Positions 9,034 to 20,108 of a stretch of 64,000 nucleotides of DNA are shown here, one piece after another (position 1 is the stretch's first letter; each line of letters begins with the position of its first letter). A program made the translations under genes and the position numbers. The DNA is from Mycolicibacterium cosmeticum. Lineage in GTDB: Bacteria; Actinomycetota; Actinomycetes; Mycobacteriales; Mycobacteriaceae. The notes beneath the pieces were generated by a model. That model was not told the DNA's origin, did no database searches, and saw only the letters and a list, made by a program, of their open reading frames with translations. The stretch is from NCBI RefSeq assembly GCF_000613185.1, contig NZ_CCBB010000001.1:1364001-1428000 (forward strand), in the 5' to 3' direction.

Positions 9034-9633
9034 ATGACCGCGCCGACATCCACCCGGGAGCGGATCCTGACCGAGGCGATGCGGTTGTTCAGCGCCAAGG
9101 GCTTCGAGGCCACCAGCGTCTCCCAGATCGAGACCGCGGCCGGCTTGGCCGCGGGATCCGGCGCGCTGTACCGGCACTTCAAATCCAAGGACGCGCTGCT
9201 GATCGCTGGCATCGACCGGCAACTCGACCGCCGCGCCGCCATGCAGGACATCCGCGCGCTGTTCGCCGGCCTCGGCGACCTGCACAGCGAACTCACCGTG
9301 CTGGGCCGCTACCTGCTCACCGTCATCGACCAGGAAGCCGAGCTGCTGCAGATCGCCGCGCGCACCCCCGCCGGTCTGTCGGACCGGCTCGACACCGCCT
9401 ATGCGGCATTGGTCGACTCGCTGACCGACGAACTCGACGGCTGGATCGCGGTGTGGGCGCCGAAGGCCTCACCGGAGCAAACCAAGACCCTGGCCACGCT
9501 CGGCGTCAGCAGCCTGCTGGGGGAACGCTTGGCCACCAACCTTTTCCGACGCGCGAGCGCGTCGGTTCCCGACGACCGCTATCTCGACGAGTGGACCGCG
9601 GTGCTGTCGGCTCGGGTGCGGACGTTGGAGTGA
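9034..9633 (+). CDS. TetR/AcrR family transcriptional regulator
   Basis: A 199-residue TetR regulator. The N-terminal HTH is clear: TRERILTEAMRLFSAKGFEATSVSQIETAAGLAAGSGALYRHFKSKDALL. The C-terminal ligand domain is unlike any family I can name. The start is ATG 9034, with a strong GGAGGAG ribosome binding site at 9024-9030; an upstream in-frame GTG at 9013 would lie inside the palindromic operator. It is divergent from the ABC1 kinase gene, its probable target. Confidence 0.9.
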   Translation: MTAPTSTRERILTEAMRLFSAKGFEATSVSQIETAAGLAAGSGALYRHFKSKDALLIAGIDRQLDRRAAMQDIRALFAGLGDLHSELTVLGRYLLTVIDQEAELLQIAARTPAGLSDRLDTAYAALVDSLTDELDGWIAVWAPKASPEQTKTLATLGVSSLLGERLATNLFRRASASVPDDRYLDEWTAVLSARVRTLE

Positions 9634-9689
9634 CGACCGTCCGACGGCGACGCCCGGCAGGTCAGGCTGCCTGATGCCGGATTGGCGGG

Positions 9690-9695
9690 TATAGT
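9690..9695 (+). promoter_or_regulatory. Candidate -10 box of the riboswitch-sdaA transcript
   Basis: TATAGT fits the mycobacterial sigma-A -10 consensus TANNNT. It lies about 35 bp before the glycine riboswitch, the right place for a leader that contains the whole aptamer. No convincing -35 box was found. Confidence 0.4.
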
Positions 9696-9728
9696 CCCCC
9701 ACACCACAAGTCAATACGCCGTTGACAC

Positions 9729-9915
9729 GCAGCGGGAGAACCTCCGCGTCGGAGGCGCCGTAGGAGCAATCTCCTCCCCGAGAAACTCTCAGGCCCAATA
9801 CCGTTGCGTCGAGGCAACTCTGGAGAACAGTGCCGGTGAGCCAACCGGGTACTTGCCGAAGGTGAAAGCGCGCACCCCGCGTCAAACTCTCAGGTAACAG
9901 GACAGAGCGGGGAGG
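9729..9915 (+). ncRNA. Tandem glycine riboswitch (gcvT type)
   Basis: Two aptamer-like units follow each other. Unit one (about 9731-9796) has GCGGGAGAACC, GGCGCCGTAGGAGCAA, then CGAGAAACTCTCAGGCCC. Unit two (about 9817-9915) has ACTCTGGAGAACAGTGCC, GCCGAAGGTGAAAGC and CAAACTCTCAGGTAACAGGACAGAGCGGGG. The GGAGA, GCCGAAGG and AAACTCTCAGG elements are the signature of the glycine riboswitch. It sits in the 384-bp gap before sdaA, about 100 bp upstream of its ATG, on the same strand. Glycine sensing fits a serine dehydratase, since glycine and serine interconvert. Whether it acts on transcription or translation is not visible. Confidence 0.93.
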
Positions 9916-10017
9916 TGCCACCACTCGCAGCCCATCCCTCGTGGGCTCGACGAATCGGAGTCACCTCGTGCACCGTCGAAACCGGCTCACCACAACCGAT
10001 CTCAGAGCCGAGAGCTC

Positions 10018-11400
10018 ATGACCATCAGCGTTTTCGAACTCTTCACGGTCGGAATCGGCCCCTCCAGCTCCCACACCGTGGGGCCGATGCGCGCCGCGGC
10101 GCAGTTCGTCACCGACCTCACCATTCGCACGTCGTTGACCGAGGTGACCGAAGTCCGGGTGGATCTGTTCGGTTCCCTGGCCGCCACCGGCGCCGGACAC
10201 CGCACCTTCTCGGCGATCCTGCTCGGTTTGGAAGGACTATGGCCCGACACCGTTGAACCGGATCACGCCGAAGGACGGCTGGCAGAGATGCGAGCCGGCG
10301 GGACCATCAGATTGGGCGGCATCACCGAGATTCGATTGGCCGAATCCGATTTCCATCTGCACCCGGAGACGGTTCTGCCGCGCCACCCCAACGCGATGAC
10401 CCTCGCCGCCTACGGGTTGTCCGGGCACGCGCTGTACACCGAGACCTACTTCTCGGTGGGCGGCGGTTTCATCGTCACCGGGGACCAACCCGCTGACCGA
10501 TCCGACGACACCCCGAAGCCGTGGTCCTTTCACAGTGCCGCCGATCTGCTGGCGTTGGCCGATGACCACGACTGCAGCATCAGCGAGATCATGCTTCGGT
10601 ACGAACTCACCTCCCGCACGCGCGACCAGGTCCACCACGACCTTCTGCATCTGCGGGATGTGATGGTCGCGTGCGCGCAACGCGGCATCACCCAGCAGGG
10701 GTACCTGCCGGGGAATCTTCGGGTGCCGCGGCGCGCACACGATTGGCACAGCCGACTGGCCGCCGAAGACCCGCACCGCGATGCCGCCTTCGCCGAGGAC
10801 TGGGTCAACCTGATTGCCCTGGCCGTCAACGAAGAGAACGCCTCCGGTGGGCGCATCGTCACCGCACCCACCAACGGCGCGGCCGGCATCATCCCCGCCG
10901 TGCTGCACTACGCCACGCACTACACCAGGGCGGGCGTAGCCGATCCCGACGACACCGCCGTCCGATTCCTCCTCGCGGCCGGGGCGATCGGCTCGCTCTA
11001 CAAAGAGCGTGCCTCCATCTCCGGAGCCGAAGTGGGGTGCCAGGGCGAAGTGGGGTCCGCAGCCTCGATGGCCGCCGGCGCCCTGGCCGAGATCCTCGGC
11101 GGCACAACGCGCCAAGTCGAGAATGCCGCCGAGATCGCCATGGAGCACAGCCTGGGGCTGACCTGCGATCCCATCGGCGGCCTGGTGCAGATCCCCTGCA
11201 TCGAACGCAACGCCATCTCTGCCGGCAAAGCCATCAATGCTGCCCGGATGGCCCTTCGTGGCGACGGCACCCACCGCGTCTCCCTGGACCAGGTGATCGA
11301 AACCATGCGGACCACAGGCATGGACATGAGCAACAAGTACAAAGAAACCGCCACCGGCGGCCTCGCTGTCAACGTGGCGGTCAACGTCGTCGAATGCTGA
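10018..11400 (+). CDS. sdaA: L-serine ammonia-lyase (serine dehydratase), iron-sulfur, single chain
   Basis: A 460-residue SdaA that deaminates L-serine to pyruvate and ammonia using a [4Fe-4S] cluster. The N-terminal beta domain opens with [27 protein letters not shown]. The C-terminal alpha domain has [16 protein letters not shown] and likely cluster cysteines Cys341 ([10 protein letters not shown]), Cys383 (LTCDPIGG) and Cys394 (IPCIERNA). Length and motifs match the fused alpha-beta form. The leader carries a tandem glycine riboswitch, so expression should follow glycine level. Here, unlike the usual gcvT/gcvP targets, the switch feeds a serine-to-pyruvate step. Confidence 0.95.
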   Translation: MTISVFELFTVGIGPSSSHTVGPMRAAAQFVTDLTIRTSLTEVTEVRVDLFGSLAATGAGHRTFSAILLGLEGLWPDTVEPDHAEGRLAEMRAGGTIRLGGITEIRLAESDFHLHPETVLPRHPNAMTLAAYGLSGHALYTETYFSVGGGFIVTGDQPADRSDDTPKPWSFHSAADLLALADDHDCSISEIMLRYELTSRTRDQVHHDLLHLRDVMVACAQRGITQQGYLPGNLRVPRRAHDWHSRLAAEDPHRDAAFAEDWVNLIALAVNEENASGGRIVTAPTNGAAGIIPAVLHYATHYTRAGVADPDDTAVRFLLAAGAIGSLYKERASISGAEVGCQGEVGSAASMAAGALAEILGGTTRQVENAAEIAMEHSLGLTCDPIGGLVQIPCIERNAISAGKAINAARMALRGDGTHRVSLDQVIETMRTTGMDMSNKYKETATGGLAVNVAVNVVEC

Positions 11401-11406
11401 CCAGAG

Positions 11407-11478
11407 TGGGCGCGGACGGTATCGAACCGCCGACCGCTGGTGTGTAAAACCAGAGCTCTACCACTGAGCTACGCGCCC
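11407..11478 (-). tRNA. tRNA-Val (anticodon TAC)
   Basis: The minus strand folds into a 72-nt cloverleaf. The acceptor stem is GGGCGCG/CGCGCCC with discriminator A, the D arm GCTCAGTGGTAGAGC, the anticodon stem CTGGT/ACCAG with loop TTTACAC, and the T arm GGCGGTTCGATACCGTC. The anticodon TAC reads valine GTA. CCA is not encoded. Confidence 0.95.
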
Positions 11479-11514
11479 CGTCGCAGGCACGCTACACGCC
11501 CGCGCTGGCCAGTA

Positions 11515-11973
11515 CTAAATCCGCAGCGCCGCCAGCGCGTCCCGCCAGACCGCGGCGTCACGCATCTCACCTGGCTGTTTGCACTCGGCGAACCGGATGA
11601 CACCGGACCGGTCGATCGCGAAGGTGCCGCGGTCGGCGAAACCGGACTCGGAATTGAACACCCCGTACGCCGACGCGACCGCACCATGCGGCCAGAAGTC
11701 GGACAACAGGTCGAAGGTGAAGCGGCTCTGCTGCGCCCACACCTTGTGCGTCGGCGGCGGCCCCACGGAGATGGCGAGGGTGACGGTGTCGGGCGTGTCG
11801 TACACCTCGGGATGGGCCTGGATCTCCCCCAGCTCGCCCGCGCAGATCGGGGTGAAGGCCAGCGGGAAGAAGACCAGCAGGACGTTGCGGTCGCGCAGCG
11901 CCGACAGGGTCACCGGCCGGCCGTGCTGGTTTTTCAGGGTGAAGTCCGGCGCGGGCGCGCCGACCTCGAGCAC
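11515..11973 (-). CDS. ahpE: Peroxiredoxin AhpE
   Basis: A 152-residue peroxiredoxin of the mycobacterial AhpE class, which reduces hydroperoxides and peroxynitrite. The peroxidatic site is FFPLAFTPIC (Cys44) with Arg in DRGTFAIDRSG; the conserved AISVGPPPTHK and SDFWPHGAVASAYGVF confirm AhpE. Mtb AhpE is a one-Cys enzyme recycled by mycothiol/mycoredoxin. Here there is a second cysteine, Cys131 (RFAECKQPGE), where I recall Met in Mtb. The GTG start overlaps the DUF3052 stop by 1 nt (TAGTG), so the two are coupled. Confidence 0.95.
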   Translation of the reverse strand: MLEVGAPAPDFTLKNQHGRPVTLSALRDRNVLLVFFPLAFTPICAGELGEIQAHPEVYDTPDTVTLAISVGPPPTHKVWAQQSRFTFDLLSDFWPHGAVASAYGVFNSESGFADRGTFAIDRSGVIRFAECKQPGEMRDAAVWRDALAALRI

Positions 11974-12404
11974 TATCGCCGACCGGCGGCTTTGGACTTC
12001 GGCTGCACCAACCGGCTGGCGATCCAGTCCCCCAGGTTCGCCGACGAGGTCTGCATCAACCCGGCGGTCGGTGCCGACTCGGCGATCTCGGCGGGCTGAA
12101 CGTGGCCCGGCTTACCCGTCTTGGGCGTGACCACCCAGATGACGCCGTCGTCGGCCAGCGGGGTGATGGCGTCCATCAGCCGGTCCACCAGGTCACCGTC
12201 GTCGTCGCGCCACCACAACAACACCACGTCGACGACCTCATCGGCGTCCTCGTCGAGAAGCTCGCCACCACAGGCGTCCTCGATGTCGGCCCGGATATCG
12301 TCGTCGGTGTCTTCGTCCCACCCCAATTCCTGGACGACCTGATCCTTCTCGATGCCCAGTTTGCGGGCGTAATTCGGGTCAGAGTCCGTCCCCGCGGCGA
12401 CCAC
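11973..12404 (-). CDS. DUF3052 family protein (Rv2239c-type)
   Basis: A 143-residue acidic cytosolic protein. Family-typical segments are YARKLGIEKDQVVQELGWDEDTDDDIRADIEDACG, EVVDVVLLWWRDDDGDLVDRLMDAITPLADDGVIWVVTPKTGKPGHV and the C-terminal NLGDWIASRLV. DUF3052 is conserved across actinobacteria; no biochemical role is established as far as I know. It is upstream of, and overlaps by 1 nt, ahpE, so an operon with an antioxidant enzyme is likely. Confidence 0.9.
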   Translation of the reverse strand: MVAAGTDSDPNYARKLGIEKDQVVQELGWDEDTDDDIRADIEDACGGELLDEDADEVVDVVLLWWRDDDGDLVDRLMDAITPLADDGVIWVVTPKTGKPGHVQPAEIAESAPTAGLMQTSSANLGDWIASRLVQPKSKAAGRR

Positions 12405-12488
12405 CGTCAGTCCTCCTTAAGCCGTTTCGAGTGCGCTCGGCCTATATTCGCACGCCGGAGGCCCAAGGCCGAGACTTGGCGGCAAGGT

Positions 12489-13040
12489 TTATCGATATGC
12501 CGCATCGCACATGTCCAGCGCGGCGGTCTTTGCATCGTTCAGCCGGCCCACCGCGTCGTTGAAGGCATCGGGCCCGACATCGCCGGCGATGGCCGAGGCC
12601 ACCGCCCGCGCCGCGCTCACCCACTCGGTCAGCGCGCCCTTCAGCGCCGGGCCCAGTGGATCGGACAGGCTTTGCTCCACCAGATCGGCGCTGTGGTTGA
12701 GCGCGTCGATGGCAGGCTGCGCGGCGCCCGCCACGTCACCGTTCTCGTTGTAGGCGCCGACGTAGGTGTTCACCGCCGTGATGGAGTCCACGCTGCTGGA
12801 GCTCAGCGCCTCGCACGAGGTGTGGATCGCGCCGGTGGTGATCGACTTCTGCCGCTCCGACTCCTTCGAGCTGGAACTCTCGGCCGATTCGGCCGCCGAC
12901 GCCGAGACCGAGGCCCGGTAGATGGGCGCGTCGGCCTTGTTCACGGTGGCGGTACCGCTGGTCTCGCTGGTACATCCGACGACGATCATCGCCAGCACGG
13001 CCAGACAACCCACGATCAGGGCGCCGACACGCACCCGCAT
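12489..13040 (-). CDS. Probable secreted lipoprotein (Rv2240c-type)
   Basis: About 183 residues from ATG 13040. The hydrophobic signal peptide ends in the lipobox-like IVVGC (Cys23), predicting a lipid-anchored exported protein. A Ser/Ala/Glu-rich linker (residues about 45-65) follows, then a helical domain with cysteines in IHTSCEALSS and LDMCDAAYR. An alternative ATG at 13073 would lengthen the N-terminus before the signal. The function is unknown; the position before aceE matches Rv2240c of Mtb. Confidence 0.75.
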   Translation of the reverse strand: MRVRVGALIVGCLAVLAMIVVGCTSETSGTATVNKADAPIYRASVSASAAESAESSSSKESERQKSITTGAIHTSCEALSSSSVDSITAVNTYVGAYNENGDVAGAAQPAIDALNHSADLVEQSLSDPLGPALKGALTEWVSAARAVASAIAGDVGPDAFNDAVGRLNDAKTAALDMCDAAYR

Positions 13041-13229
13041 CAGCACCGCAGACCCCCAACCACTGTTCAGCATTGCTGCCAGACGTTACCGCTTCCGACC
13101 AGCGAACGCCGGATCATTTGGTTACTGAGCGGTAGGACACCCTGCCCGGTGATCTGCGGCACGATAGGAGCACGATAGTGATCGCCACAAGCACCGCACT
13201 ACGAAGCACCGTTAACCAAGGAGCCGCAG

Positions 13230-16019
<2,790 letters not shown>

Positions 16020-16026
16020 ACCCGAC

Positions 16027-16083
16027 CGTTTGTGCGGTGTCATACGCCTCGCCCGGTGCGTCGCGTATGACACCGCACAAACG
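16027..16083. terminator. Perfect 21-bp inverted repeat between aceE and mabR
   Basis: Arms at 16027-16047 and 16063-16083 are exact reverse complements over 21 bp with a 15-nt loop, beginning 7 bp after the aceE stop. No U-tract follows, as is common for mycobacterial hairpin terminators. It should separate aceE from mabR transcription. A regulatory role cannot be excluded. Confidence 0.7.
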
Positions 16084-16126
16084 CCGGGCGGCTCTTACGC
16101 GGTGCCAGTCTTACAAAACACCGGCG

Positions 16127-16132
16127 TAGATT
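16127..16132 (+). promoter_or_regulatory. Candidate -10 box for leaderless mabR transcript
   Basis: TAGATT matches the TANNNT -10 consensus and lies 6 bp before the mabR ATG (16139). This spacing would start transcription at the ATG itself. No ribosome binding site is visible, which fits a leaderless message. Confidence 0.4.
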
Positions 16133-16138
16133 TTAGAG

Positions 16139-17425
16139 ATGCCCGACAAACGCACCATCCCGCCGCCGTCCACGCTGGGCGTGCTGCAGACGGTGCCGGA
16201 TTCCGCGTTGCGCCGGCTCAAGCAGTACTCGGGCCGGCTGGCCACCGAGGCCGTGCACGCCCTGGAGGAACGGTTGCCGTTCTTCGCCGACCTGGAGGCC
16301 TCCCAACGCGCCAGCGTGCATCTGGTGGTGCAGACCGCGGTGGTGAACTTCGTCGAGTGGATGCGCGACCCCACCAGCGACGTCAGCTACACCGCCCAGG
16401 CCTTCGACGTCGTCCCCCAGGACCTGCGCCGACGGATCGCGCTGCGGCACACCGTCGAGATGGTGCGGGTCACCATGGAGTTCTTCGAAGAGGTGGTGCC
16501 GCTGCTGGCCCGCACCGACGAACAGCTCAGCGCGCTGACCGCGGGCATCCTGCGCTACAGCCGGGACCTGGCCTTCGCGGCCGCCACCGCCTACGCCGAC
16601 GCCGCCGAGGCGCGCGGCGCCTGGGACACCCGGATGGAGGCCAACATCGTCGACGCCGTGGTCCGCGGGGACACCGGCCCGGCCCTGCAGTCCCAGGCGG
16701 CCGCACTGAACTGGGACGCCACCGCACCCGCGACGGTCATCGTGGGTTATCCGCACCCGGACCGGATCGACCTGGCCAGCGGGGACGTGCACGATGTCGC
16801 GTTGCGCAACGGCCGCACCGCCCTGTCGGACGTGCACGGCACCTGGCTGGTGACCATCGTGTCGGGATCGCTGTCCCCGACCGACCGGTTCCTGGCCGAT
16901 CTGATGAGCGTGTTCGCCGACGGCCCGGTGGTGATCGGCCCGACCGCGCCGACCCTGACCACGTTGTACCGCAGCGCATCCGAGGCGATCTCGGGCATGC
17001 GCGCCGTCGTCGGGTGGGGCGGCGCGCCGCGGCCGGTGTCGTCGCGGGAACTGCTGCCCGAGCGGGCACTGCTGGGCGACGCGCTCGCGCTGGCCGCGCT
17101 GGAAACCGAGGTGATGCGACCGTTGGCCGACGCCGGTCCCGCGCTGACCGAAACGCTGGACACCTACCTGGACTCCGGGGGCGCGATCGAAGCGTGCGCA
17201 CGCAAATTGTTCGTTCATCCAAACACCGTGCGGTACCGGCTGAAACGGATCGCCGACTTCACCGGTCGCGATCCGACGGTGCCGCGCGATGCGTACGTCC
17301 TGCGGGTGGCCACCACGGTGGGCCGATTGCGGCGTGACGCAGGCCACTTCAACGGGTCAATCGCCAGTACAACCGTGCCGCACGGCGGCCAAACCGCGAA
17401 GTTGGGGAGCCAGATTCCGACATAA
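16139..17425 (+). CDS. mabR: FAS-II transcriptional regulator MabR (PucR/CdaR-type)
   Basis: A 428-residue regulator with a long N-terminal sensor-like helical region, a GGDEF-like/CdaR middle and a C-terminal PucR-type HTH: YLDSGGAIEACARKLFVHPNTVRYRLKRI, then AYVLRVATTVGRLRR. In Mtb the equivalent Rv2242 is MabR, reported to bind a palindrome upstream of fabD and control the FAS-II operon in response to acyl-CoA. The same gene order (aceE, mabR, fabD) and an intact operator are present here. The ATG at 16139 has a suitable -10 but no ribosome binding site. Confidence 0.93.
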   Translation: MPDKRTIPPPSTLGVLQTVPDSALRRLKQYSGRLATEAVHALEERLPFFADLEASQRASVHLVVQTAVVNFVEWMRDPTSDVSYTAQAFDVVPQDLRRRIALRHTVEMVRVTMEFFEEVVPLLARTDEQLSALTAGILRYSRDLAFAAATAYADAAEARGAWDTRMEANIVDAVVRGDTGPALQSQAAALNWDATAPATVIVGYPHPDRIDLASGDVHDVALRNGRTALSDVHGTWLVTIVSGSLSPTDRFLADLMSVFADGPVVIGPTAPTLTTLYRSASEAISGMRAVVGWGGAPRPVSSRELLPERALLGDALALAALETEVMRPLADAGPALTETLDTYLDSGGAIEACARKLFVHPNTVRYRLKRIADFTGRDPTVPRDAYVLRVATTVGRLRRDAGHFNGSIASTTVPHGGQTAKLGSQIPT

Positions 17426-17466
17426 CAGATCGCGAAGCGGTCTCGGGCGGGTCGCATCACGTGCAC

Positions 17467-17487
17467 TTTTGTAGAAACTCCACAAAA
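17467..17487 (+). promoter_or_regulatory. MabR operator of the FAS-II promoter
   Basis: TTTTGT (17467-17472), nine bases, then ACAAAA (17482-17487): exactly the TTTTGT-N9-ACAAAA palindrome reported for MabR upstream of fabD in mycobacteria. A -10-like CATAAT/TAATCT follows at 17503-17510, so the right half overlaps the -35 region. The fabD start is 66 bp further on. Confidence 0.9.
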
Positions 17488-17553
17488 GAATAAGACAAGG
17501 TTCATAATCTCTTACACGGCGCGGAGACGAGTCCACAGTGTTTTCTTAATCCC

Positions 17554-18459
17554 GTGCTTGCATTGCTTGCTCCCGGACAGGGATCCCAGACCCCCGGCAT
17601 GCTCACCCCGTGGCTCGAGCTGCCCGGTGCTGCCGAGCGCCTGGCCGCGTGGTCGGAGATCGCCGGGCTGGACCTGGCCCGGCTGGGTACCACCGCCACC
17701 GCCGAGGAGATCACCGATACCGCGGTGACGCAGCCGCTGGTCGTGGCCGCCACGCTGTTGGCCCACCAGGAGCTGACCAAGCGCAACCTGATCACCGACG
17801 ACACCGCGGTTGCCGGCCACTCGGTCGGTGAGATCGCCGCCTACGCGATCGCCGGTGTCATCTCGCCCGACGACGCGATCAAGCTGGCCGCCACCCGCGG
17901 CGCCGAGATGGCCAAGGCCTGCGCGCTGGAGCCCACCGGGATGGCCGCCGTGCTCGGTGGCGACGAGGCAGAGGTGTTGGCCCGCCTGGAGTCGCTGGAC
18001 CTGATCCCGGCCAACCGCAACGCCGCCGGCCAGATCGTGGCCGCCGGTGCGACCGCCGCGCTGGAGAAGCTGGCCGAGGATCCGCCGGCCAAGGCCCGGG
18101 TTCGGGTGCTGGCCACCGCCGGGGCCTTCCACACCCACTACATGGCACCCGCCGCCGAGGGTTACGCCGCCGCGGCCGCGACGGTGCCCACCAACGAGCC
18201 GACGGCCACCCTGCTGTCCAACGCCGACGGCCAGCCCGTCGCCGACGCGGCCGACGCGATGGCCAAGCTGGTTGCCCAGATGACCCGGCCGGTGCGCTGG
18301 GACCTGTGCAACGAGACCCTGCGGGGTCTGCAGGTGAAGGCGATCGTCGAGTTCCCGCCCGCCGGGACGCTCGTCGGCATCGCCAAACGAGAGCTGAAGG
18401 GCACGCCGACGCACGCGGTGAAGGCCCCCTCAGACCTGGACGGGCTCGCCGAGCTCTGA
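17554..18459 (+). CDS. fabD: Malonyl-CoA:ACP transacylase FabD
   Basis: A 301-residue MCAT that loads malonyl groups onto AcpM for FAS-II elongation. It has LLAPGQGSQTPGM at the N-terminus, the nucleophile motif GHSVGE (Ser90), AFHTHYMAPA with the catalytic His, and a substrate-side arginine within the MARNAAGQ-like segment. The start is GTG 17554. It is first gene of the FAS-II operon, 128 bp after mabR, behind the MabR operator. Confidence 0.97.
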   Translation: MLALLAPGQGSQTPGMLTPWLELPGAAERLAAWSEIAGLDLARLGTTATAEEITDTAVTQPLVVAATLLAHQELTKRNLITDDTAVAGHSVGEIAAYAIAGVISPDDAIKLAATRGAEMAKACALEPTGMAAVLGGDEAEVLARLESLDLIPANRNAAGQIVAAGATAALEKLAEDPPAKARVRVLATAGAFHTHYMAPAAEGYAAAAATVPTNEPTATLLSNADGQPVADAADAMAKLVAQMTRPVRWDLCNETLRGLQVKAIVEFPPAGTLVGIAKRELKGTPTHAVKAPSDLDGLAEL

Positions 18460-18544
18460 CCGGTTGTTCCAACCCCGAAAGACGTTCCACCCAAGAAGCT
18501 CCGACCGCCGGAGCGAAGTAACCCAAGAAATAGAAGGAGCCATC

Positions 18545-18838
18545 GTGGCCGCCAGTCAAGAAGAAATCATCGCCGGCCTCGCCGAGATCATCGAAGAGGT
18601 CACCGGCATCGAGCCTTCCGAGGTGACCCTGGAGAAGAGCTTCGTCGACGACCTGGACATCGACTCGCTGTCGATGGTCGAGATCGCCGTGCAGACCGAG
18701 GACAAGTACGGCGTGAAGATCCCGGACGAGGACCTGGCCGGCCTGCGCACCGTCGGTGACGTCGTCGCCTACATCCAGAAGCTCGAGGAAGAGAACCCCG
18801 AGGCCGCCGCCGCACTGCGCGATAAGTTCGGCAAGTGA
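18545..18838 (+). CDS. acpM: Meromycolate extension acyl carrier protein AcpM
   Basis: A 97-residue ACP. The 4'-phosphopantetheine site is DIDSLS (Ser41), in a typical ACP fold ([60 protein letters not shown]). The GTG at 18545 has AAGGAG just upstream, and this start puts the modified serine at the position known for AcpM. The C-terminus stops soon after the fourth helix, so it lacks most of the long tail of Mtb AcpM. The stop overlaps the kasA start (GTGA). Confidence 0.96.
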   Translation: MAASQEEIIAGLAEIIEEVTGIEPSEVTLEKSFVDDLDIDSLSMVEIAVQTEDKYGVKIPDEDLAGLRTVGDVVAYIQKLEEENPEAAAALRDKFGK

Positions 18839-20085
18839 CCCGACCTTCCACTGCTAACGGCGGTTTCCCCAGCGTTGTGGTGACCGCCGTTACGGCAACT
18901 ACTTCCATCGCTGCGGACATCGAGAGCACGTGGAAGGGCCTGCTGGCCGGCGAGAGCGGCATCCGGGTCCTCGAGGACGATTTCGTCACCAAGTGGGACC
19001 TTCCGGTGCGCATCGGCGGCCATCTCGTCGAGTCCATCGACGAGAAGATGACCCGGCTGGAATTGCGACGCATGTCGTACGTGCAGCGGATGGCCAAGTA
19101 CATCGGCAACCAGCTGTGGGACAGCACCGGCCGGCCGGAAGTCGATCCCGACCGGTTCTCGGTCGTGATCGGCACCGGTCTGGGCGGCGGCGAGAAGATC
19201 GTCGAGACCTACGACGCGATGAACGAGGGCGGCCCCCGCAAGGTGTCGCCGCTGGCCGTGCAGATGATCATGCCCAACGGCGCTGCCGCCGTCGTCGGCC
19301 TCGAACTCGGGGCCCGCGCCGGCGTCATCACTCCGGTCTCGGCCTGTTCGTCGGGCTCGGAGGCGATCGCGCACGCGTGGCGCCAGATCGTCATGGGTGA
19401 CGCCGACATCGCCGTGTGCGGCGGTGTCGAGGGCGGTATCGAGGCGCTGCCGATCGCGGCGTTCTCGATGATGCGCGCCATGTCCACCCGCAACGACGAC
19501 CCGGCCGGTGCGTCGCGCCCGTTCGACAAGGACCGCGACGGATTCGTGTTCGGCGAAGCCGGTGCCGTGATGGTCATCGAGACCGAGGAGCACGCCAAGG
19601 CCCGTGGCGCCAAGCCGCTGGCCCGCCTGCTCGGTGCCGGTATCACCTCGGACGCCTTCCACATGGTGGCCCCGGCCCCGGACGGCATCCGAGCTGGTGC
19701 GGCCATGAAGCGGGCGCTGGAGACGGCGGGCCTGTCCCCCAAGGACATCGACCACGTCAACGCGCACGCCACGGCCACCCCGATCGGTGACACCGCGGAG
19801 GCCAACGCCCTGCGCGTCGCCGGTGTGGAGCACGCCGCGGTATACGCACCCAAGTCGGCACTGGGTCACTCGATCGGCGCCGTCGGCGCCCTGGAGTCGA
19901 TCCTGACGGTCCTCGCCCTGCGCGACGGGGTCATCCCGCCGACGCTGAACTACGAGACGCCCGACCCCGAGATCGATCTCGATGTCGTTGCGGGCGAGCC
20001 TCGATACGGCGAATACCAGTACGCCATCAACAACTCGTTCGGGTTCGGTGGCCACAATGTGGCCCTGGCCTTCGGGCGGTACTGA
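18835..20085 (+). CDS. kasA: 3-oxoacyl-ACP synthase KasA
   Basis: A 416-residue ketoacyl synthase that elongates meromycolate chains with malonyl-AcpM. The Cys-His-His triad is visible: SACSSGSEA (Cys171), [16 protein letters not shown], and [17 protein letters not shown]. The length equals Mtb KasA and the cysteine number is the same. The GTG start overlaps the acpM stop by 4 nt. KasA is the target of thiolactomycin-type inhibitors in mycobacteria. Confidence 0.98.
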   Translation: MTRPSTANGGFPSVVVTAVTATTSIAADIESTWKGLLAGESGIRVLEDDFVTKWDLPVRIGGHLVESIDEKMTRLELRRMSYVQRMAKYIGNQLWDSTGRPEVDPDRFSVVIGTGLGGGEKIVETYDAMNEGGPRKVSPLAVQMIMPNGAAAVVGLELGARAGVITPVSACSSGSEAIAHAWRQIVMGDADIAVCGGVEGGIEALPIAAFSMMRAMSTRNDDPAGASRPFDKDRDGFVFGEAGAVMVIETEEHAKARGAKPLARLLGAGITSDAFHMVAPAPDGIRAGAAMKRALETAGLSPKDIDHVNAHATATPIGDTAEANALRVAGVEHAAVYAPKSALGHSIGAVGALESILTVLALRDGVIPPTLNYETPDPEIDLDVVAGEPRYGEYQYAINNSFGFGGHNVALAFGRY

Positions 20086-20108
20086 GGTACGGAAGGAACA
20101 TCTCGGCA

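Noticed and set aside
16027..16083. Inverted repeat as the end of an insertion sequence
   Set aside because: The arms are only 15 bp apart with no transposase or target duplication; a hairpin is simpler.
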